Of a stretch of 64,000 nucleotides of DNA, positions 7,623 through 19,632 are shown in pieces. The DNA lies in assembly GCF_000419445.1 (NCBI RefSeq), contig NZ_AULK01000005.1:124001-188000 (forward strand), in the 5' to 3' direction. The notes beneath the pieces were generated by a model that had not been told where the DNA came from, searched no databases, and saw nothing but the letters and a program-made list of their open reading frames with translations. Made by a program: the position numbers and the translations under genes. The stretch comes from Gryllotalpicola ginsengisoli DSM 22003 (GTDB taxonomy: Bacteria > Actinomycetota > Actinomycetes > Actinomycetales > Microbacteriaceae). Numbering within the stretch: the stretch's first letter is position 1; each line of letters opens with the position of its first letter.

Positions 7623-9070
7623 CGTGCCCCGCCCAGCAGCTCGAGCAGGGCGCGGCCGACGAGCCGGGAGGCGCCGAAGGTGGCGATGTCGGCGAAGCGC
7701 CGGTCGTCGGAGGGCCAGCCCATGTCGACGACGAGCACGGATGCGCCGCCCCGCCGCCGCGCCGCCGCGATGAAGTCGCGCGCGTGCCCGTGCCGGTGCA
7801 GGTCCCGGCCGACGACGACGAGCCGCCCCTCCCCGGGGTCGACGAGTGCCGAGCCGGGCGTCACCAGCAGCTCCTCCCGCGCCCCGGCGGCGAATGGACC
7901 CCACGGGGCGATGCCGACGGCGAGGTTGCTCTCGCTCTCGACGCGGGCGAGCCGGTACGGCCCGCCGACGGAGAGCCACGCCCGGGCGGCATCGGAGACG
8001 TCGAAGCCGCCGGCGAGCTGCGCCAAGTCGTAGACCGGCTCGTGCGAGCCCGCGGCGGGAAGCGGCGTCGTCTCGCGGGCCGTGGCGAGCTCGACGGCGA
8101 GGCGGGAGACGCGGGCCGAGGCATCCGTCAGCCGCCCGGCGTCGAGCTCGCCCGATGCGACGGCCGCTTCCACCGCGGCCACGATCTGCTCCAGCTGCTC
8201 GGCCGCGTTGTCGGTGCCGACGCAGAGCAGGTCGACGCCCGCCGCGAGCGCCCGCACCGCCGCGGCGGGGATGCCGAGCTCGGCGGAGGCGCCCGCCATG
8301 TCGAGCGCGTCGCTGACGACGACGCCGTGGAAGCCGAGCTCGCCGCGCAACAGGCCCTCGAGCACCGGCTCGCTCATGGTGGCCGGGCTCTCGGCGTCGA
8401 GCTGCGGCAGCAGGAGGTGCGAGGTCATCACGAGCTTCGCGCCGGCCTCGATCGCGGCGCGGAACGGCACCAGCTCGCGCGCGGAGAGCTCGGCGGCCGA
8501 ACGGTCTACGACGGGCAGGGCGAGGTGCGAGTCCTGCGCGGTGTCGCCGTGGCCGGGGAAGTGCTTGGCCGTGGCCGCGACGCCGGCCGCCTGCAGCCCG
8601 CTCACCCACGCGGCGACATGGTCGGCGACGGGGCCGGGGTCGGCGCCGAAGGAGCGCACCCCGATCACCGGGTTGTCGGGGTTCGAGTTCACATCGGCGT
8701 CGGGGGCGAAGTCGACGTTCACGCCCGCCTCGCGCAGCTGCCAGCCGACGGCGCGGGCGGTGCGCTCGGTGAGGGCGAGGTCGCCGAGGCGGCCGAGCAG
8801 GGCGTTGCCGGGGTAGGGCGCGCCGGTGCGGTAGCTGAGACGCGTGACGTCGCCGCCCTCCTCGTCGACGGCGATGAGCGCGTGCGGGTTCGCCGCAAGG
8901 ATCTCGGCGGTGAGCCGCCGGGTCTGCTCGGGGCTCTCGAGGTTCGGCCCGAACAGGCACACCCCGCCGAGCCCGTCGTCGAGCAGCTCCCCCAGCCAGT
9001 CGGGCAGGCTCGCGCCGGCGAAACCGGGCAGCAGGGTGCGCAGGGCGGCGTGCCGCACGGTCTGGCTCAT
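7619..9070 (-). CDS. nagZ: Glycoside hydrolase family 3, NagZ-like beta-N-acetylhexosaminidase
   Basis: A 483-residue GH3 enzyme. The N-terminal TIM barrel includes ALIAVDEEGGDVTRL and the NagZ hallmark KHFPGHGDTAQDSHLALP, whose His/Asp loop supplies the unusual acid-base pair. GVVVSDALDMAG carries the catalytic nucleophile Asp. A C-terminal domain of ~120 residues follows, as in Gram-positive NagZ proteins. There is no signal peptide, so action is probably cytosolic on imported muropeptide or chitobiose fragments releasing GlcNAc. It is first in the operon leading to the ROK kinase and nagB. The symbol reflects family similarity; beta-glucosidase activity is less likely given the KHFPGHGDT motif. 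Confidence 0.92.
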   Translation of the reverse strand: MSQTVRHAALRTLLPGFAGASLPDWLGELLDDGLGGVCLFGPNLESPEQTRRLTAEILAANPHALIAVDEEGGDVTRLSYRTGAPYPGNALLGRLGDLALTERTARAVGWQLREAGVNVDFAPDADVNSNPDNPVIGVRSFGADPGPVADHVAAWVSGLQAAGVAATAKHFPGHGDTAQDSHLALPVVDRSAAELSARELVPFRAAIEAGAKLVMTSHLLLPQLDAESPATMSEPVLEGLLRGELGFHGVVVSDALDMAGASAELGIPAAAVRALAAGVDLLCVGTDNAAEQLEQIVAAVEAAVASGELDAGRLTDASARVSRLAVELATARETTPLPAAGSHEPVYDLAQLAGGFDVSDAARAWLSVGGPYRLARVESESNLAVGIAPWGPFAAGAREELLVTPGSALVDPGEGRLVVVGRDLHRHGHARDFIAAARRRGGASVLVVDMGWPSDDRRFADIATFGASRLVGRALLELLGGAR

Positions 9071-9121
9071 GGCTGCAAGTAAACCGCACGGATGCGCCGC
9101 CCCGCCGCGCCTACCCGCGCC

Positions 9122-12100
9122 CTACCCCGACGGCCGATGCGGGGTGGGCCGGGTGCCGGGCCCCGGCGTGCTGCTGCCCGGCCCCGAGTCGATCGTCACG
9201 ACGGTCTGCTGCCCGTGGCTGCCGTACTGCACGAGCCCGAGGTAGGAGGTGTTCGGGGCGAGGCCGCTCCACCTGAGCTCGAGGGTGTCTGCGGCGCCGG
9301 CCTGCTTCGGGCCGCGCAGGGCGGCCGTGAACGCGCCCTTCCCGCCCGAGGGCGAGAGCACGGTGGAGTACAGGTCGAAGTCGCCGGAGCCGCTCGCGGC
9401 CCACACCACGACGTCGTACCAGCCGGCCTGCGGGTCGGTGAGGTCGATCTCCTCGTCCGCCCCCGGCGACCACGAGTCCCACTCCTCGGTCGCGTTCACG
9501 TCGGCGAGCGAGGTGGGCGTGGTGACCCCGGGCAGCAGGTCGACCTTGAACACGATCAGGTCGAAGTCGACGCCCGAGGTCGGCACGGCGTGCTCCTCGA
9601 ACTTCGCGAGCGCCGCCGCGTCCGGCACCTCGACGAAGTGGTCCTGCCAGTACCGGTCGAAGTCCCCGGCGTCGAGGCCGCCGGAGTGGGCCGGGTCGGC
9701 GGCCGAGCCGTTGTCGGGCAGCAGCGTGTGCGCCGCGAGCCCCAGCGTCGTCACCGCCGGCGCGCCGCCCGCCCCATTGACGACCGCCACGTCGAGGCCG
9801 CTCTTCGGGCTCGACGTCCCGGTCGCCGACACGGTGGCCGGCGCGATCACGTCGACGGGGCGCACGGCGATCGGGCTGTGCACGCGGATGCCCGCCGCCC
9901 GCCCCGACCCGACCAGGTCGAGCGCTCCGGTCGTCCACGAGGAGATCGCGGCGGTGGTGCGGGCGATGCGCACCGACATCGTGGCTCTCTGCCCCGCCTT
10001 CGTGAAGGTGATGCGGCCCTGCTTCGCGCTCACCCCCTTCGAGACGTGCCCGAACGACACCGTCACCGCGAAGCCGGGCAGGCTGACGCGGGGCGTGTAC
10101 GTGCCGGCCTGGGTGGAGCGCACCGTGCGGGTCACGGTCTGGGTCGAGGTGAACTGCCCGATCTGGATCGAGGGCAGGTTGAGATCGGATGCCTCGCGCC
10201 AGTCCACCCCGGCGCTCCCGGAGCCCCCCAGCCCGACGTCGCCGAGGTAGCGCTGCCAGTCGGCGACGCCGCTGTCGTAGACGAGCCCCGGCTCGAGCAT
10301 CCGTGCCGGGTCGACCTGGCCGGCGCCCTGGGCGAACGGGTCGTCCACCACGTGCCCGGCGGCGTCGACGGTGTCGTAGGCGGAGGTCATCATCGCCGAC
10401 TTGACCTCGGCCGCCGAGGCGGTCGGGTGCCTGCCCAGGTACAGGGCGGCGAGGCCGGCGATGTGCGGGGTGGCCATCGAGGTGCCGTCCATGAACTCGA
10501 AGCTCGGCGTGAAGCCGTCGCCGGCGGGCTTCGACGCGCTCGCGGCGAGGATCGCGACGCCGGGGGCGGCGAGGTCGGGCTTCAGCACGTCGCCGCCGTC
10601 GGCCGTCACCGGGCCGCGGCCGGAGAACGCGGCGAGCTGCGGCACGGCGTCGGCGGCGGCGCCGGTCAGGTCGCGGTCGACGAAGGCGACCGTCGCCCCT
10701 GCGGTGCCGGCGTAGGCGTGCAGCCGGTCGCGGTACTGCGCCGCGACGGCGACCACGGGGATCGGGTACTGCTCGTCGTCGAGGGAGTCGGAGGTGGCCG
10801 GCGTGTTGACCAGCAGCATGCCGACGCCGCCGGCGCGCTGGACCTCGGCGGCCTTGTCGGCGAGGGTGTTGTCACCCCGGTCGCAGAGCACGATCCTGCC
10901 CGTGACGGCCGCCGGGTCGAGCGTGTACGCCTGGCAGGTGGCGGAGTAGCCCTGCATGCCGTCGGCCGCCGCGGCGTCCGCGTCGACGAGGCCGGCCGAG
11001 ACGCCGGCCGCGGGAACCGTGACGGACGCGCCGGGCACCCGGGTGCCGTCGCCGAGCACCGCCGTGGCGCGGTACGACGGAATGGTGCTCGCGGCCACCG
11101 TCGTGTACCAGGGTGCCGCGTTGTCGACGGTCGAGGCGTCCGATCCGAGGTTGCCGGCCGCGGCCGCCACGACCACGCCCGCCGCGGCGGCGCCGAGGAA
11201 CGCCTGGTCGATCACCGAGTAGGTCGTGGTGGCGCCCGTCCCGGCGATGGAGTAGTTGAGGACGTCGACGCCGTCGGCGACGGCCTGGTTTATCGCGGCG
11301 AGGATGTCTGCGGTGACGCATCCGTCGTCGCTGTCGAGGTCGGTGTAGGGGCCCTGCCAGCACGCCTTGTACACGGCGAGCTTCGCCGCCGGGGCCATGC
11401 CGGAGATGCCGCCGAAGTCGCGGGTCGTGTCGCCGACGGTGATCGACGCGTCGACGCCGTAGTCGCCGGCGGCGGTCGAGGCGGTGTGCGAGCCGTGACC
11501 GTCGGCGTCGCGCGGCGACTCGTACTCGGTCGGCCGGTCGCCGTGCAGGCTGCGCGGCTCGCCCGCGTCGAAGTAGCGGGCGGAGATGATCTTGCTCGAG
11601 CAGTCGGCGGCGGTCCAGGAGCCGTCGGACGGCTCGGTGCCGCTCGTCGTCTCGCCGGTCTGCGGGTCGTAGCCGGCGGAGTCGACGGCCGGGTCGGCGT
11701 TCACCTGGCACACGCCCGTGAAGGTGCCGCCGTCGGCCTTGCGGTACACGGTCTGCGGGTTGCCGTTCGCGTCGGCGCCGCCGGTCAGGGCCGGCACCGT
11801 GCCGTTGCCGGTCTTCAGCGCCGTGCCGGCGAAGGACGGGCTCTCGGGCGAGATGCCGGTGTCGATGTCGCCGATGACGACGCCCGCCCCCGCCTTGCCC
11901 GGCCCGCCGAGGGCGGCCCACAGCCCGCTGTCGTCGCCGGAGCCGATCACGCCGTTCTGCAGGCCGAGGAACTCGTAGTCGGGCTCGGCGTCCTGCAGCT
12001 TCAGCAGCTCGTCGGGCACGACCGCGGCGACGTCATCGCGGGCGGCGAGCTCCGCCGCCTGCGCCGCGGTGAGGTCGGCGCTGAAGCCGTTGAAGGCGAG

Positions 12101-12481
12101 TGTGTAGCGGTACTCGACCGTCGCGCCGACGGCCCGCGCGACGGACTGCTGCGCGTTCGCCAGGTGCGCGGCGTACTTCTCGACGTCCGGGTCGCTCGCC
12201 TTCAGCTGCCCGCCGTCCGACGGATGCGTCGCCGGCAGCCCGGCGATCCCGCCGGTGTAGGCGGCGGCGGCCGGGTCTCTCAGCTGCACGACGTACCCGC
12301 CGGGTGTGAACCGTGCCGCGGTCCGGGTCTGCTCGGGCAGCGAGACGGCCGAGTGCGGCGTGTCGGGCGACGGATGCTGCGCCGCATCGGCCGGAGCGAC
12401 GAAGGCCAGCGCCACGGCGGTCGCGGCGGCGGCGGCGCAGGCGGCGGTGACGCGCCGCAGGGAACGGGAGGTGCGGCTCAC
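9122..12481 (-). CDS. Secreted subtilisin-like S8 peptidase, copy B
   Basis: A 1119-residue exported serine protease. The N-terminus VSRTSRSLRRVTAACAAAAA..APADA is a signal peptide. It is followed by an I9-type propeptide (GGYVVQLRDPAAAAYTGG), then the S8 catalytic domain: Asp in GDIDTGISPESPSF, His in GHGSHTASTAAG, oxyanion Asn in AAAAGNLGS and Ser in GTSMATPHIAGLAALYL. A PA domain is inserted between Asn and Ser. Two beta-rich C-terminal domains follow (TQTVTRTVRSTQAGTYTP onward). GTG 12481 is chosen; an in-frame start at 12652 would add 57 residues before the signal peptide and run through the upstream terminator. It is a tandem paralogue of the next gene and, after that terminator, needs its own promoter. 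Confidence 0.95.
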   Translation of the reverse strand: MSRTSRSLRRVTAACAAAAATAVALAFVAPADAAQHPSPDTPHSAVSLPEQTRTAARFTPGGYVVQLRDPAAAAYTGGIAGLPATHPSDGGQLKASDPDVEKYAAHLANAQQSVARAVGATVEYRYTLAFNGFSADLTAAQAAELAARDDVAAVVPDELLKLQDAEPDYEFLGLQNGVIGSGDDSGLWAALGGPGKAGAGVVIGDIDTGISPESPSFAGTALKTGNGTVPALTGGADANGNPQTVYRKADGGTFTGVCQVNADPAVDSAGYDPQTGETTSGTEPSDGSWTAADCSSKIISARYFDAGEPRSLHGDRPTEYESPRDADGHGSHTASTAAGDYGVDASITVGDTTRDFGGISGMAPAAKLAVYKACWQGPYTDLDSDDGCVTADILAAINQAVADGVDVLNYSIAGTGATTTYSVIDQAFLGAAAAGVVVAAAAGNLGSDASTVDNAAPWYTTVAASTIPSYRATAVLGDGTRVPGASVTVPAAGVSAGLVDADAAAADGMQGYSATCQAYTLDPAAVTGRIVLCDRGDNTLADKAAEVQRAGGVGMLLVNTPATSDSLDDEQYPIPVVAVAAQYRDRLHAYAGTAGATVAFVDRDLTGAAADAVPQLAAFSGRGPVTADGGDVLKPDLAAPGVAILAASASKPAGDGFTPSFEFMDGTSMATPHIAGLAALYLGRHPTASAAEVKSAMMTSAYDTVDAAGHVVDDPFAQGAGQVDPARMLEPGLVYDSGVADWQRYLGDVGLGGSGSAGVDWREASDLNLPSIQIGQFTSTQTVTRTVRSTQAGTYTPRVSLPGFAVTVSFGHVSKGVSAKQGRITFTKAGQRATMSVRIARTTAAISSWTTGALDLVGSGRAAGIRVHSPIAVRPVDVIAPATVSATGTSSPKSGLDVAVVNGAGGAPAVTTLGLAAHTLLPDNGSAADPAHSGGLDAGDFDRYWQDHFVEVPDAAALAKFEEHAVPTSGVDFDLIVFKVDLLPGVTTPTSLADVNATEEWDSWSPGADEEIDLTDPQAGWYDVVVWAASGSGDFDLYSTVLSPSGGKGAFTAALRGPKQAGAADTLELRWSGLAPNTSYLGLVQYGSHGQQTVVTIDSGPGSSTPGPGTRPTPHRPSG

Positions 12482-12585
12482 GGCGGTTCCGTTCGGGTCT
12501 GTGCCTGCTCGGGAGACAGGCGATGACAGGACGGTAGCGCCCGAGGCATCCGCTGCATAGATGGAATGTGGGCGCCGGCGCAGGA

Positions 12586-12624
12586 AAAAGGGGGCTCCGG
12601 CGGATTCCTCCGCCGAAGCCCCCG
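12586..12624 (-). terminator. Rho-independent terminator after protease A
   Basis: On the minus strand two 15-base arms (12610-12624 and 12591-12605, GGGGGCTtCGGCGGA type) form a GC-rich stem with a 4-base loop followed directly by TTTTTCC. This is a classical intrinsic terminator about 40 bases after the 12663-15983 gene. It separates the two tandem proteases into different transcripts. Confidence 0.9.
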
Positions 12625-12662
12625 TCTCGGGTTCGCGCTGGCGCGGGATCACCCCGCGCCGC

Positions 12663-15600
12663 CTACCCCTTGGATTTGGCCTTCGCGCTCTTGCCCGGGG
12701 TCGAGTCCACCGTGACCACCGTCTCGGGGCCCGTGTCGCCGTAGCTCACGATGCCGAGGTAGGACACGTTCGGCTTGAGGCCCGTCCACTTCAGCGTCAC
12801 GGTGTTCGCCGCGCCCGCCGCGGTGGCCGAGCCGGCCGTCGCGCTGAAGTGACCGGACCCGCCGGTCTCGGTCAGGTAGGTCGTCTTCAGGTCGAAGTCG
12901 CCGGAGCCCGCGTAGAGCACGACCTCGAGCGCGTAGTAGCCGGCGGCCGGATCGGTCAGGTCGACCTCCTCGTCCGCCGAGCCCGTCGCCGACTGGCCGA
13001 CCAGGGTGGCGCCGACGATGTTCCCCGCATCGTCGAGGTCGACCTGGTAGACGTACAGGTCGTAGTCGTTCGCGTCGTCGACCGCGTCCTCGGCGAACCG
13101 GGCGATCTTCGTTCCCGACGGCACCTCGCTGAAGAACACCTGGTCGTTCGTGTCCGGGTCGGCCGAGCTGCCGCCGCCCGAGTGGCTCGAGTCGGCCGCG
13201 GTGCCCGCGTCGGGCAGGGTCACCTGCGCGGCGAGGCCCATGGTGTGCAGCTCGGGAACGCCGGCGGCGCCGTTGGTGATGTCCACCGTCGTCGAGCCCG
13301 CGTTTCCGGTGCCGGTCGCGGTCGCCGGGGCGATCGCGGAGACGGGCTGGATCGCGACCGGGCTGTGCACCGTGATGCCGTCCGCCGCGCCCGCGCCGAC
13401 CCAGTCGATCGACCCGGTCGTGTACTCGTCGAGCGGTGCGGTGGTGCGCGTGAAGGTCACCGTGTACTGCGCCGATACGCCGGCCGCGGTGAAGGTGAGC
13501 GTCGAGCCGCCGGTCGGCGTGCCGTCCGGCTTGTACGTCTTCACCGTGGTCGTGAACCCGGGCAGCGTGACGTGCGGCGTGTAGGTGCCCGCCTGGGTGC
13601 TGGTCACGGTGCGGGTCACGGTCTGGGTGGCCGTGAACTGCCCGATCGAGATCGACGCCAGGTTGAGATCGGATGCCGCGTTCCAGTCCGGAGCCGCGTC
13701 GCCGAGCTCGCCGACGTTCTTCAGGTAGGCGATCCAGTCGCTGTACGAGTTCTTGTACAGCAGGCCGGGGCTCGCGAACTTGCTCGGATCCACCTCGCCG
13801 GCGCCCTGAGCGAACGGGTCGGTGACCGGGTCGCCGTCGGCGTCGACCGTGTTGTAGGCCGTCGTCATCATGACCGACTTGATCTCATCCGGGGTCGCGG
13901 TCGGGTGCAGCGAGAGGTACAGCGCCGCGAGGCCCGCGATGTGCGGGGTGGCCATCGACGTGCCCGACATGAACTCGTAGCTCGGCTCGTAGCTGCCGTC
14001 CGAGCTCTGGGTCGAGGGGCCGTCGGCGATGATCGAGACGCCGGGAGCCGAGATCTCCGGCTTCAGCACGTCGCCGCCGGCCGCGTCGACCGGGCCGCGG
14101 CTCGAGAAGCCCGCGATCTGCGGGGTCGGGGTCTCGATGCCGGTGGTGTTCTCGTCCGTGAGCTCCGCCGTTGCGCCATCCGTCGCCGCGTAGTCCCAGA
14201 TCGCCTGGTAGTACGGGGCGTCGACGGCGAGCGTCGGCACCGAGTGCTCGTCGAGGTCGAGGGAGTTCGAGGTCGGGTTCACCAGCACCATGCCGATGCC
14301 GCCCGCCCGCTTCACCTCCGCCGACTTGTCGACGCGGTCGCTGACGCCGCGCTTGCAGACGACGATCTTGCCGGCGACCTTCGACGAGTCGAGCGACCCG
14401 GCGAAGCAGAGCGCGGCCTGCGCATCCGGGTCGACCGTCGACCCCTTGGCGTAGCCCTGGGCGGGATCGTCGACTTCGAAGGTGGCTGCCGCCACCTTGT
14501 CGGCCCGCACGAGGTCGCCCGAGACGCCCTCGGAGGGAACCGTGATGGTCGCGCCGGGGTAGGCGGAGCCGTCGCCGAGCGTGACGGTGCCCTCGTAGGA
14601 CGGGATGGTCGAGGCCGCGACCGTGGTGTACCACGGCGAGGCGTTGTCGAGGGTGGTCTCACCGGGGCCGGCGTTGCCCGCCGCGGTGGCGACGAAGATG
14701 CCGGCCGCGGCCGCGCCGAGGAACGCCTGGTCGGTGGCGGAGTACGTGGTCTGCGCCGCGCCGCCGCCGATGGAGAAGTTCAGCACGTCGACGCCGTCGG
14801 CCACCGCCTGGTTGATGGCGGCCACCATGTCGGCCGTCGCGCAGCCGTCGTCGCTCTCCGTCGTCGTGTCGGGGCCCGACCAGCACACCTTGTAGTCGGC
14901 GACCTTCGCCGCCGGGGCCATGCCGGAGATCTGGCCGAAGTCCTTGCCGGAGATGGTCGCGTCGACGCCGTAGTTGCCCGCCGCGGTCGAGGCGGTGTGC
15001 GAGCCGTGGCCCGCGCCGTCGCGCGGCGACTCGTACTCGACCGGCTGCGAGGCGTGCAGCACGTTCACGAACGAAGCGTCGAAGTAGCGCGCGGCGATCA
15101 GCTTGGTGTTGCAGTCGGAGGTGGTCCACGAGTCGTCCTCGGGCACGGTGCCGCCGAGGTAGGCGCCGGTGTCGGCGTCGTACTTGCCCGAGTCGACCGC
15201 GGGGTCGGCATTCACCTGGCACACGCCGGTGAAGGTGGTGCCGTCGGCCTTCTGGTAGGTGATCACGGGGTTCCCGTTGGCGTCGGTCGCACCCGTCCAA
15301 CTCGGCGTCGCGCCGGCCGTCGCCGAGGTGCTCAGCGCGTCGCCGGAGAACGACGGGTTCTCCGGCGAGATGCCGGTGTCGAGGTCTCCGAACACGATGC
15401 CCTCGCCCGCCTTGTCGGGGCCTCCGATGGCCTCCCAGAGGCCGCTCGTGTCATCGCTGCCGATCGCGCCGTTCTGCAGGCCGAGGAACTGGTAGTCCGC
15501 CTCGGCCTGCGGGTGCAGGATCTCGTCGGGCACGACCGCGACCACGTCGCTGCGCTTGCTCAGCTGTGTCGCCTGCTTGGCGGTCAGCTTGGCCGCGAAG

Positions 15601-15983
15601 CCGTTGAACGCGAGCGAGTAGGTGTAGGTGGGGTCGGCGCCGACGGCGTCCGCCACGTCCTTCTGCTTGCCCTCGAGATAGCGGGTGTACTTCTTGACGT
15701 TCGCGTCGCTCGCCTTCAGCTGCTTGCCGTCGGCCGGATGCGTGGCCGGGTAGCCGCTCAGCCCGCCCGTGTAGGTCGCGGCCGCCGGGTCCTTCAGCTG
15801 GACGATGTAGGTGCCGGTCTTGAAATGCTGCTCCTTCGTGAACGTCTTCGCGTTCGGCGTCGGAAGCGACGACGTCGCCGCCTCCGAGGGTGCTGCCGCG
15901 AAGACCAGCGCCGAGCCCATCACGGCGGCCGTGGCGGCCACCGCGAGGGCGCGGCGAAGGAAGGGGAACTGTCGAGTGCCCAC
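12663..15983 (-). CDS. Secreted subtilisin-like S8 peptidase, copy A
   Basis: A 1106-residue exported subtilase. Signal peptide about 1-36 ([25 protein letters not shown]); I9-type inhibitor propeptide about 52-155; catalytic residues Asp202 (FGDLDTGIS), His326 (GHGSHTAS), Asn437 (TAAGNAGP) and Ser676 (GTSMATPHIAG). A PA-type insertion spans about 490-620, with C-terminal beta domains after residue 760. The domain order matches large actinobacterial and plant-cucumisin-like S8 proteases that degrade extracellular protein. Very similar to copy B throughout, including the LNLxSISIGQFTxTQTVTRTV junction, so the pair arose by duplication. A GT-rich run (15998-16021) lies just before the gene. The natural substrate is unknown. 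Confidence 0.96.
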   Translation of the reverse strand: MGTRQFPFLRRALAVAATAAVMGSALVFAAAPSEAATSSLPTPNAKTFTKEQHFKTGTYIVQLKDPAAATYTGGLSGYPATHPADGKQLKASDANVKKYTRYLEGKQKDVADAVGADPTYTYSLAFNGFAAKLTAKQATQLSKRSDVVAVVPDEILHPQAEADYQFLGLQNGAIGSDDTSGLWEAIGGPDKAGEGIVFGDLDTGISPENPSFSGDALSTSATAGATPSWTGATDANGNPVITYQKADGTTFTGVCQVNADPAVDSGKYDADTGAYLGGTVPEDDSWTTSDCNTKLIAARYFDASFVNVLHASQPVEYESPRDGAGHGSHTASTAAGNYGVDATISGKDFGQISGMAPAAKVADYKVCWSGPDTTTESDDGCATADMVAAINQAVADGVDVLNFSIGGGAAQTTYSATDQAFLGAAAAGIFVATAAGNAGPGETTLDNASPWYTTVAASTIPSYEGTVTLGDGSAYPGATITVPSEGVSGDLVRADKVAAATFEVDDPAQGYAKGSTVDPDAQAALCFAGSLDSSKVAGKIVVCKRGVSDRVDKSAEVKRAGGIGMVLVNPTSNSLDLDEHSVPTLAVDAPYYQAIWDYAATDGATAELTDENTTGIETPTPQIAGFSSRGPVDAAGGDVLKPEISAPGVSIIADGPSTQSSDGSYEPSYEFMSGTSMATPHIAGLAALYLSLHPTATPDEIKSVMMTTAYNTVDADGDPVTDPFAQGAGEVDPSKFASPGLLYKNSYSDWIAYLKNVGELGDAAPDWNAASDLNLASISIGQFTATQTVTRTVTSTQAGTYTPHVTLPGFTTTVKTYKPDGTPTGGSTLTFTAAGVSAQYTVTFTRTTAPLDEYTTGSIDWVGAGAADGITVHSPVAIQPVSAIAPATATGTGNAGSTTVDITNGAAGVPELHTMGLAAQVTLPDAGTAADSSHSGGGSSADPDTNDQVFFSEVPSGTKIARFAEDAVDDANDYDLYVYQVDLDDAGNIVGATLVGQSATGSADEEVDLTDPAAGYYALEVVLYAGSGDFDLKTTYLTETGGSGHFSATAGSATAAGAANTVTLKWTGLKPNVSYLGIVSYGDTGPETVVTVDSTPGKSAKAKSKG

Positions 15984-15997
15984 GTGGTTCCAATCGC

Positions 15998-16021
15998 TGT
16001 GCGTGTGTGCGTGTGTGCGTG
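15998..16021. repeat. Short GTGTGCGT tandem run
   Basis: Three overlapping copies of a GTGTGCGT-type unit stand 15-38 bases upstream of the protease A start codon. A simple repeat here would lie in the 5' leader or core promoter and could vary in length by slippage. That effect is speculative. Confidence 0.6.
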
Positions 16022-16141
16022 ATCAGCGCGCGGCGTTGCGCGCTTGGCCGTCACCCTATCCCCACTCGGAGGCACAGGAACAGTTGTGCGAAGCATCCGT
16101 AACACAGCGGTAAAGCGCGACGCATCCGCGACCGCGCGCTG

Positions 16142-16192
16142 CGGAAAAAGAGAGCGGGCGGGCCGACGGATGCCTCCGCCGAGCCCGCCCGC
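16142..16192 (-). terminator. Rho-independent terminator of icd
   Basis: On the minus strand GCGGGCGGGC (16192-16183) pairs with GCCCGCCCGC (16063+91 to 16154), with further pairing inside and a run CTCTCTTTTTCC afterwards. It begins 17 bases past the icd stop codon. Stem quality and T-run make it a confident intrinsic terminator. Confidence 0.88.
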
Positions 16193-16208
16193 AGGCGTCA
16201 GCGCCGCC

Positions 16209-19024
<2,816 letters not shown>

Positions 19025-19029
19025 GCCCC

Positions 19030-19141
19030 GCCGGTCGACTCGGGCAAGGCGACCCCGCCGGTCGACTCGCGCAAGGCGACCCGGCCGGTCGACTCGCGCG
19101 CAGCGACTCTGCCGGTCGACTCGCGCGCAGCGCGAATGGAG
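19030..19141. repeat. 27-bp tandem array, four units, GCCGGTCGACTC family
   Basis: Four units start at 19030, 19057, 19084 and 19111, exactly 27 bases apart, each headed GCCGGTCGACTC and followed by variable GC-rich bases. The array ends GCGCGAATGGAGACC. The same head and the same GAATGGAGACC tail occur in the 20-bp array at 23851-23977. It fills the gap between the GNAT and alkyltransferase-like genes. It also reads open in the latter's frame but offers no start codon there. Confidence 0.85.
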
Positions 19142-19182
19142 ACCGCCGCCGCGCCCGAGCCGCCGACGACGACCGCGCACCG

Positions 19183-19530
19183 TTGCGCGCCTACGAGCTC
19201 GCCGCCGGCACGGATGCCTTCGCCGAGGCCGTCCTCGACCTAGTGGAGCAGATCCCGCCGGGCCGCGTGATGAGCTACGGCCAGATCGCCGCAGAGCTCG
19301 GCTCGCGCGCCTCCCGCCAGGTGGGCAAGGTCATGGCGCACGGCGGGGCGGATGCGCCGTGGTGGCGCGTCGTGCACGCCGACGGCCGCCCCGCCGACGG
19401 CCACGAGGCCGAGGCGCTGCGCCGCTACCGCGCAGAGGGCACTCGCCTGCGCCACGGTGCGTCGGGCTACCGCATCGACATGCGCTCCGCGACGTGGCAT
19501 CCGTCGCCCCCGCCCCCGCTGGTCGAGTAG
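19183..19530 (+). CDS. Alkyltransferase-like protein (ATL), MGMT fold lacking the acceptor Cys
   Basis: About 115 residues with the C-terminal DNA-binding domain of O6-alkylguanine-DNA alkyltransferases: AFAEAVLDLVEQIPPGRVMSYGQIAAELG near 12-40, then RQVGKVM and the active-site region. The MGMT motif PCHR is replaced by PWWR (residues 59-62), so the alkyl-accepting Cys is Trp, as in ATL proteins. ATLs bind O6-alkylguanine, bend DNA and recruit nucleotide-excision repair instead of transferring the alkyl group. The start is uncertain: TTG 19183 is the first sensible in-frame codon, and no ATG or GTG lies between it and the repeat array upstream. The last codons (LVE-stop) are supplied by a dispersed palindromic repeat. 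Confidence 0.85.
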   Translation: MRAYELAAGTDAFAEAVLDLVEQIPPGRVMSYGQIAAELGSRASRQVGKVMAHGGADAPWWRVVHADGRPADGHEAEALRRYRAEGTRLRHGASGYRIDMRSATWHPSPPPPLVE

Positions 19531-19632
19531 CGCCGCAGGCGCGTGTCGAGACCTTCGTGCGGGTCTCGATACGCCGCTTCGCGGCTACTCGACCAACGGG
19601 GTCTCGATACGCCGCTTCGCGGCTACTCGACC
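19521..19632. repeat. Three copies of the GGTCGAGTAGC...GAGACC palindromic repeat
   Basis: Copy a (19521-19553, + orientation) supplies the stop codon of the alkyltransferase-like gene. Copies b (19562-19594) and c (19600-19632) are inverted relative to it and are identical over a 38-base period. Each is a short palindrome headed GGTCGAGTAGC and ending CGAGACC. A related element sits between sucC and sucD. They lie between convergent genes and may form hairpins that end transcription. Confidence 0.85.

Noticed and set aside
9092-12526. 1144-codon + strand ORF opposite protease B
   Set aside because: Low-complexity antisense frame created by GC-rich codon bias. No domains are visible, and the real protease has an intact catalytic triad.
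12561-16022. 1153-codon + strand ORF opposite protease A
   Set aside because: Same reason as for protease B: shadow of the minus-strand gene with no recognisable motif.
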